A stretch of 64,000 nucleotides of DNA from contig NZ_CP083388.1 in the NCBI RefSeq assembly GCF_020042285.1, positions 2,754,001 to 2,818,000 on the forward strand. The letters are read 5' to 3'. Positions 60,923-64,000 of this stretch are shown piece after piece (position 1 is the stretch's first letter; every line of letters starts with the position of its first letter). A program made the translations under genes and the position numbers. The notes beneath the pieces were generated by a model. That model searched no databases, was not told the DNA's origin, and saw only the letters and a program-made list of their open reading frames with translations. Source of the DNA: Ferruginibacter albus (GTDB taxonomy: Bacteria; Bacteroidota; Bacteroidia; Chitinophagales; Chitinophagaceae).

Positions 60923-62709
60923 TTCAAAATATGCATTCTCGTTTAACCACAACAGCCGCCAAAGCGTTATTCATTGCGGGCATGTTTATCGTTCCTTCCA
61001 TTACATTTGGTCAGTCTTCCCCTAAATTAATGGCAGCCAATAAATTTTATAAAGATGGTGATTATTACAGCGCCGTTATGCTGTATGAAGAATTATCAGA
61101 CTCTTCTAAAAAAGATAAGCCAGAAGTAAAGCCTTATTCTTTATCTCGTTTACCTAATAATTATATTAAGTCTAATAGTGAAGACATGCAATTCCGCATG
61201 GGATATAGTTATTTTCAATTGCACAATTATAAAAAGGCGCAGCCCTTTTTTGAAAATATTAAAGACAAAAATTCACAGGCTCGTTATTATGCAGGCATAT
61301 GTGAAAGAGCCAATCAGCAATATGTAGATGCTTCAAAAGATTTTAATGAAGTATTAAAAAGCGATCTTGACAGCAGCTTTAAAAACAAAGCCTCTGTTGA
61401 GTTGAACAATCTCCAGTTTGTTGAACAGGAACTGAACAAATCAACCAACGGCGTTTTTAGTGCAGAAAATATAAGCAGCGCAGATGTCACTGCTAACTAT
61501 GCCCTTACTTCAATAGGAAATGACATCATCATTACATCTTCCCGTAAAGACTCTGTATTAGAGCAACAGAAAGGAAATCCATACATGAATCAATTGTATG
61601 CTGTTTCTATAACCAATGATCAGCTTTCATTCAACAATAAACTGGCTATTCCTTTTGATAAAGGAACACACCAGGGAATTGCTTCCTTTACACCAGATGG
61701 AAATAAACTATTTTTTACAAAATGGACAAGAACAGCGACTGACACGGTAGCTTCTATTTATATTTCTACAAAACAGATGAGTACCTGGCAGGCACCTGTT
61801 AAACTAAGCAATAAGATCAATGTGGATGGCTACAAGTCAATGCAGCCGTTTGTTACATCGGATGGCAAGTATTTAATTTTTGCTTCCGACAGGCCGGGAG
61901 GCAATGGCAAGCTGGATCTATGGTATGCCCCTTTGGATAGTAACTTTGAACCCGGCGATGCCATCAACTTAGGAAAAAACATAAACACTAACGGTAACGA
62001 TGAAACGCCTTTCTATCATAACGCTTCTCAAACATTAATTTTTGCAAGCGATGGCAGGGTTGGTATGGGTGCTTTGGATCTTTATAAAAGTACCGGAGAG
62101 CTAACTTCTTTAAGTACTCCGGAAAATTTAGGATATCCGATCAACTCATCTAAAGACGACCTTTATTTTTACAGCACTAACAAAGATTCTATTTGGAAAG
62201 ATGCGTATATAAGTTCAGACAGGGCTTCTGAATGTTGCTTACAATTAGTAGCCATTAAATATACACCGCCACCGCCACCCGATACTGTAAAGAATATAGT
62301 GGTTGACAGCGTTAAACAAGACACAACTGCAATTGTTGCTACAGATAAACAACCAGTGGTGCTTTATTTTGACTTTGATAAATCTTCATTGACAGATTCA
62401 GCACAGAATCTTTTAAATTTGATAGCAGAACATCTTCGTGAAAATCCTTCTACTGTATTAGACTTTACAGGATACACAGATGGATTTGGTAGTTCTCCTT
62501 ATAATCTTAACCTCTCTAAACAAAGAGCCGAAGCCTGCCGGAAATATTTACTGGACAAGGGTATAACAGACAATCAGATCAAAATTCATTATTTGGGTAA
62601 ATGTTGTCCTGTAGCAAATGAAAAAGATGCTTCTGGAAATGATAACCCGGAAGGAAGACAAATGAACCGCAGAGTAGAACTTAAATATATCAGCCCTGTA
62701 ACGCTGTAG
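60907..62709 (+). CDS. OmpA-family protein with PD40-type beta-propeller repeats
   Basis: The 600-aa protein has a signal peptide (SRLTTTAAKALFIAGMFIVP, ending before QSS), TPR-like helices (about 35-170), WD40-like PD40 strands (QGIASFTPDGNKLFFTKW, YLIFASDRPGGNGKLDLWYA, about 245-430) and an OmpA peptidoglycan-binding domain (about 475-596; FDFDKSSLTDSAQNLL, LNLSKQRAEACRKYL, NRRVELKY). This architecture fits the PorE/SprE-associated OmpA proteins that anchor T9SS to the cell wall. ATG 60931 is an alternative start that avoids the 16-base overlap with the PorP/SprF gene. Confidence 0.9.
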   Translation: MPTALIQNMHSRLTTTAAKALFIAGMFIVPSITFGQSSPKLMAANKFYKDGDYYSAVMLYEELSDSSKKDKPEVKPYSLSRLPNNYIKSNSEDMQFRMGYSYFQLHNYKKAQPFFENIKDKNSQARYYAGICERANQQYVDASKDFNEVLKSDLDSSFKNKASVELNNLQFVEQELNKSTNGVFSAENISSADVTANYALTSIGNDIIITSSRKDSVLEQQKGNPYMNQLYAVSITNDQLSFNNKLAIPFDKGTHQGIASFTPDGNKLFFTKWTRTATDTVASIYISTKQMSTWQAPVKLSNKINVDGYKSMQPFVTSDGKYLIFASDRPGGNGKLDLWYAPLDSNFEPGDAINLGKNINTNGNDETPFYHNASQTLIFASDGRVGMGALDLYKSTGELTSLSTPENLGYPINSSKDDLYFYSTNKDSIWKDAYISSDRASECCLQLVAIKYTPPPPPDTVKNIVVDSVKQDTTAIVATDKQPVVLYFDFDKSSLTDSAQNLLNLIAEHLRENPSTVLDFTGYTDGFGSSPYNLNLSKQRAEACRKYLLDKGITDNQIKIHYLGKCCPVANEKDASGNDNPEGRQMNRRVELKYISPVTL

Positions 62710-62740
62710 TAAAAGAAAAAACCTGTTGAACAATATCATT

Positions 62741-63607
62741 ATGAAGAAGAATAAGATACTTGTAGCGCTTTTATCGTTAGCAGTTTTTTTTGCTTCCTGC
62801 GATAAAGAATACAATCCTACAAAACCTCCGGTAACTCCACCGGTTGATACAACTACTTATAAAGACAACGATAACCTATTGTTGGGAAATCCTAGTAATG
62901 CTGCACATATCTTGGATAGTGGCGATAATTATTTATTAGATCATCAATATTTCATTTTATCATACAACAAAGACAAAGGCATTCCTAATTGGGTAAGCTG
63001 GCATTTATCGCAAAGTGATCTGGGTTCAACAGATCGTACGGATGATTTTCGTTATGACAATGCATTGCCTCCAGGATGGTACAGACCGGACTATGATGCT
63101 TTTTTCGGAAGTGGCTTTGACAGAGGGCATAATTGTCCTTCTGCAGATAGAACCACTACTGTAACAGCCAACTCAACCACTTTTCTTATGTCGAATATGA
63201 TACCACAGGCGCCTAATAACAACCAGGGAGTTTGGGCAAATTTCGAAGACTATATCCGCACAAGAATCAACACAGCAGGGCAAGAAGCTTACATTATAAT
63301 GGGTAATTACGGCATTGGTGGCGTAGGTGATAACGGTCCTGCCAATTATGTAGATGGGGGGCATGTTACCGTACCGGCTCATATTTGGAAAGTAGTATTG
63401 TTTTTACAAAATGGCAATGATGATCTTAGCCGTATCAATACTTCTACAACCGTTGTAAGCATTGATGTGCCAAATACAAATTCAGTAAGCAGCAGCTGGC
63501 AAACCTACCGTACAAGCGTAGACGCAATTGAAGCTGCAACCGGGCTGGACCTTTTTTCAAGAGTGCCGGTAGATATTCAGGCTGTAATAGAAGCAAAATC
63601 AAACTAA
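62741..63607 (+). CDS. DNA/RNA non-specific endonuclease, lipoprotein
   Basis: I chose ATG 62741; a TTG 15 bases upstream is the only longer start. The 288-aa protein has a lipoprotein signal with lipobox VFFASC (Cys20) followed by a Pro/Thr linker. The catalytic domain is NUC_1 type: the DRGH motif (D127-H130, catalytic His130, in FDRGHNCPSADR), then SNMIPQAPNNNQGVW with the metal-binding Asn (about 160-161). Such enzymes degrade DNA and RNA without sequence specificity; as a lipoprotein it would be in the periplasm or on the surface, for nucleotide scavenging or extracellular DNA removal. It follows the OmpA gene by 31 bases. Confidence 0.93.
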   Translation: MKKNKILVALLSLAVFFASCDKEYNPTKPPVTPPVDTTTYKDNDNLLLGNPSNAAHILDSGDNYLLDHQYFILSYNKDKGIPNWVSWHLSQSDLGSTDRTDDFRYDNALPPGWYRPDYDAFFGSGFDRGHNCPSADRTTTVTANSTTFLMSNMIPQAPNNNQGVWANFEDYIRTRINTAGQEAYIIMGNYGIGGVGDNGPANYVDGGHVTVPAHIWKVVLFLQNGNDDLSRINTSTTVVSIDVPNTNSVSSSWQTYRTSVDAIEAATGLDLFSRVPVDIQAVIEAKSN

Positions 63608-63810
63608 CATTTTAGCGCTGTTTTAATCTACTTACCAAGTTCGGAATTATCATTGTGTTGCAGATAACTTCTATCTGAATAAAACACCTGTGACGAGAAT
63701 TAAGCTGAAGCTGAATAAATAACTTTTGTCGATCGTTCAATAGAAAATCATAGTGGAACGGAGCGTCGCCAATGAAGCTCAATCCAGCATCTGCAGCCGG
63801 GAAAAAAGAC

Positions 63811-63830
63811 GGGCGGCATAAATGCCGCCC
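63811..63830. terminator. Strong G+C-rich intrinsic terminator
   Basis: GGGCGGCAT (63811-63819) pairs with ATGCCGCCC (63822-63830); T6 follows on the minus strand and TTTATTTTTT on the plus strand. It can stop both the nuclease transcript and the minus-strand gene ending at 63855. Confidence 0.85.
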
Positions 63831-63854
63831 GCAGTTTATTTTTTAAAATGATTT

Positions 63855-64000
63855 TTAATTTTTCATAATTGTTTTAACAGTACTCAATTTATTAGTTCCT
63901 TTTGAACGAACGTTTACAAAATATATTCCTGTTCTATATCTGCTCATATCCACTGCAATCGTTTTTACTTGCTGATCTGCAGCAACAGTAGCAGTATACA
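63855..64000 (-). CDS. T9SS type A cargo protein, C-terminal fragment
   Basis: The reading frame enters from the right edge and ends at TAA 63855-63857. The visible 47 residues (YTATVAADQQVKTIAVDMSR, then TGIYFVNVRSKGTNKLSTVK and TIMKN) are the final strands of a T9SS type A sorting domain, with the typical sequence D-M-S-x-Y-x-T-G-I-Y-F-V-x-V. Nothing can be said of the rest of the protein. Confidence 0.85.
   Translation of the reverse strand, partial: YTATVAADQQVKTIAVDMSRYRTGIYFVNVRSKGTNKLSTVKTIMKN

Overview
The window looks like a chromosome segment of a Bacteroidota bacterium, probably Chitinophagaceae-like (the family is a guess). Evidence: very large secreted proteins ending in type IX secretion system (T9SS) sorting domains of both type A and type B, a PorP/SprF plus OmpA pair, and a tRNA-Val gene whose promoter fits the Bacteroidetes pattern TTTG-N19-TANNTTTG exactly. 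No rRNA, CRISPR array or transposase is visible.

Positions 1-17118 form an AT-rich accessory island whose near end abuts the 3' end of tRNA-Val (17119-17193, minus), the usual integration point of integrative elements. Its left part (1-6863) has mobile-element core genes: a P4-type primase/helicase, a DUF6371-like primase-related zinc-ribbon protein, an excisionase-type HTH protein, an XRE repressor beside a perfect 22-bp palindrome, and a truncated XRE plus nucleoside-deoxyribosyltransferase-like protein running off the left edge. No integrase is in the window. The right part (about 7.0-17.05 kb) is cargo bounded by two copies of one 18-bp direct repeat. It holds (a) a three-gene operon of sigma-like protein, small coiled protein and ImmA/IrrE metalloprotease, (b) a divergent three-gene ubiquitin-like operon of a two-domain ubiquitin-like protein, a cysteine-free E2-like protein and a JAB-E1 fusion, with a two-layer dyad symmetry between (a) and (b), and (c) a metallophosphoesterase followed by a 979-aa protein of unknown family. 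I infer a defence-type island; (a)+(b) as one regulated ubiquitin-like system is the best candidate for something not fully described.

Positions 17.3-29.6 kb are ordinary chromosome: a LamG T9SS cargo protein; an operon of methyltransferase, membrane protein, UbiA-family decaprenyl-phosphate phosphoribosyltransferase-like enzyme and HAD phosphatase; an ATP-grasp/alpha-E plus transglutaminase operon; a cation/proton antiporter; and a secreted cupredoxin.

Positions 29.6-50.8 kb carry four giant minus-strand T9SS proteins (1796, 1531, 1402 and 1894 aa) rich in Ig-like, YDG/MBG and SprB-like repeats, plus a small signal-peptide/membrane protein. Positions 51.2-56.2 kb hold a TMTC-like membrane TPR protein, a membrane protein gene split by a frameshift in a nine-base homopolymer, and a protein with a carboxypeptidase-regulatory-like domain. 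Positions 56.9-62.7 kb form a T9SS gene set (type B adhesin-like protein, PorP/SprF, OmpA/PD40), followed by a lipoprotein DRGH nuclease and the 3' end of another T9SS cargo gene at the right edge.
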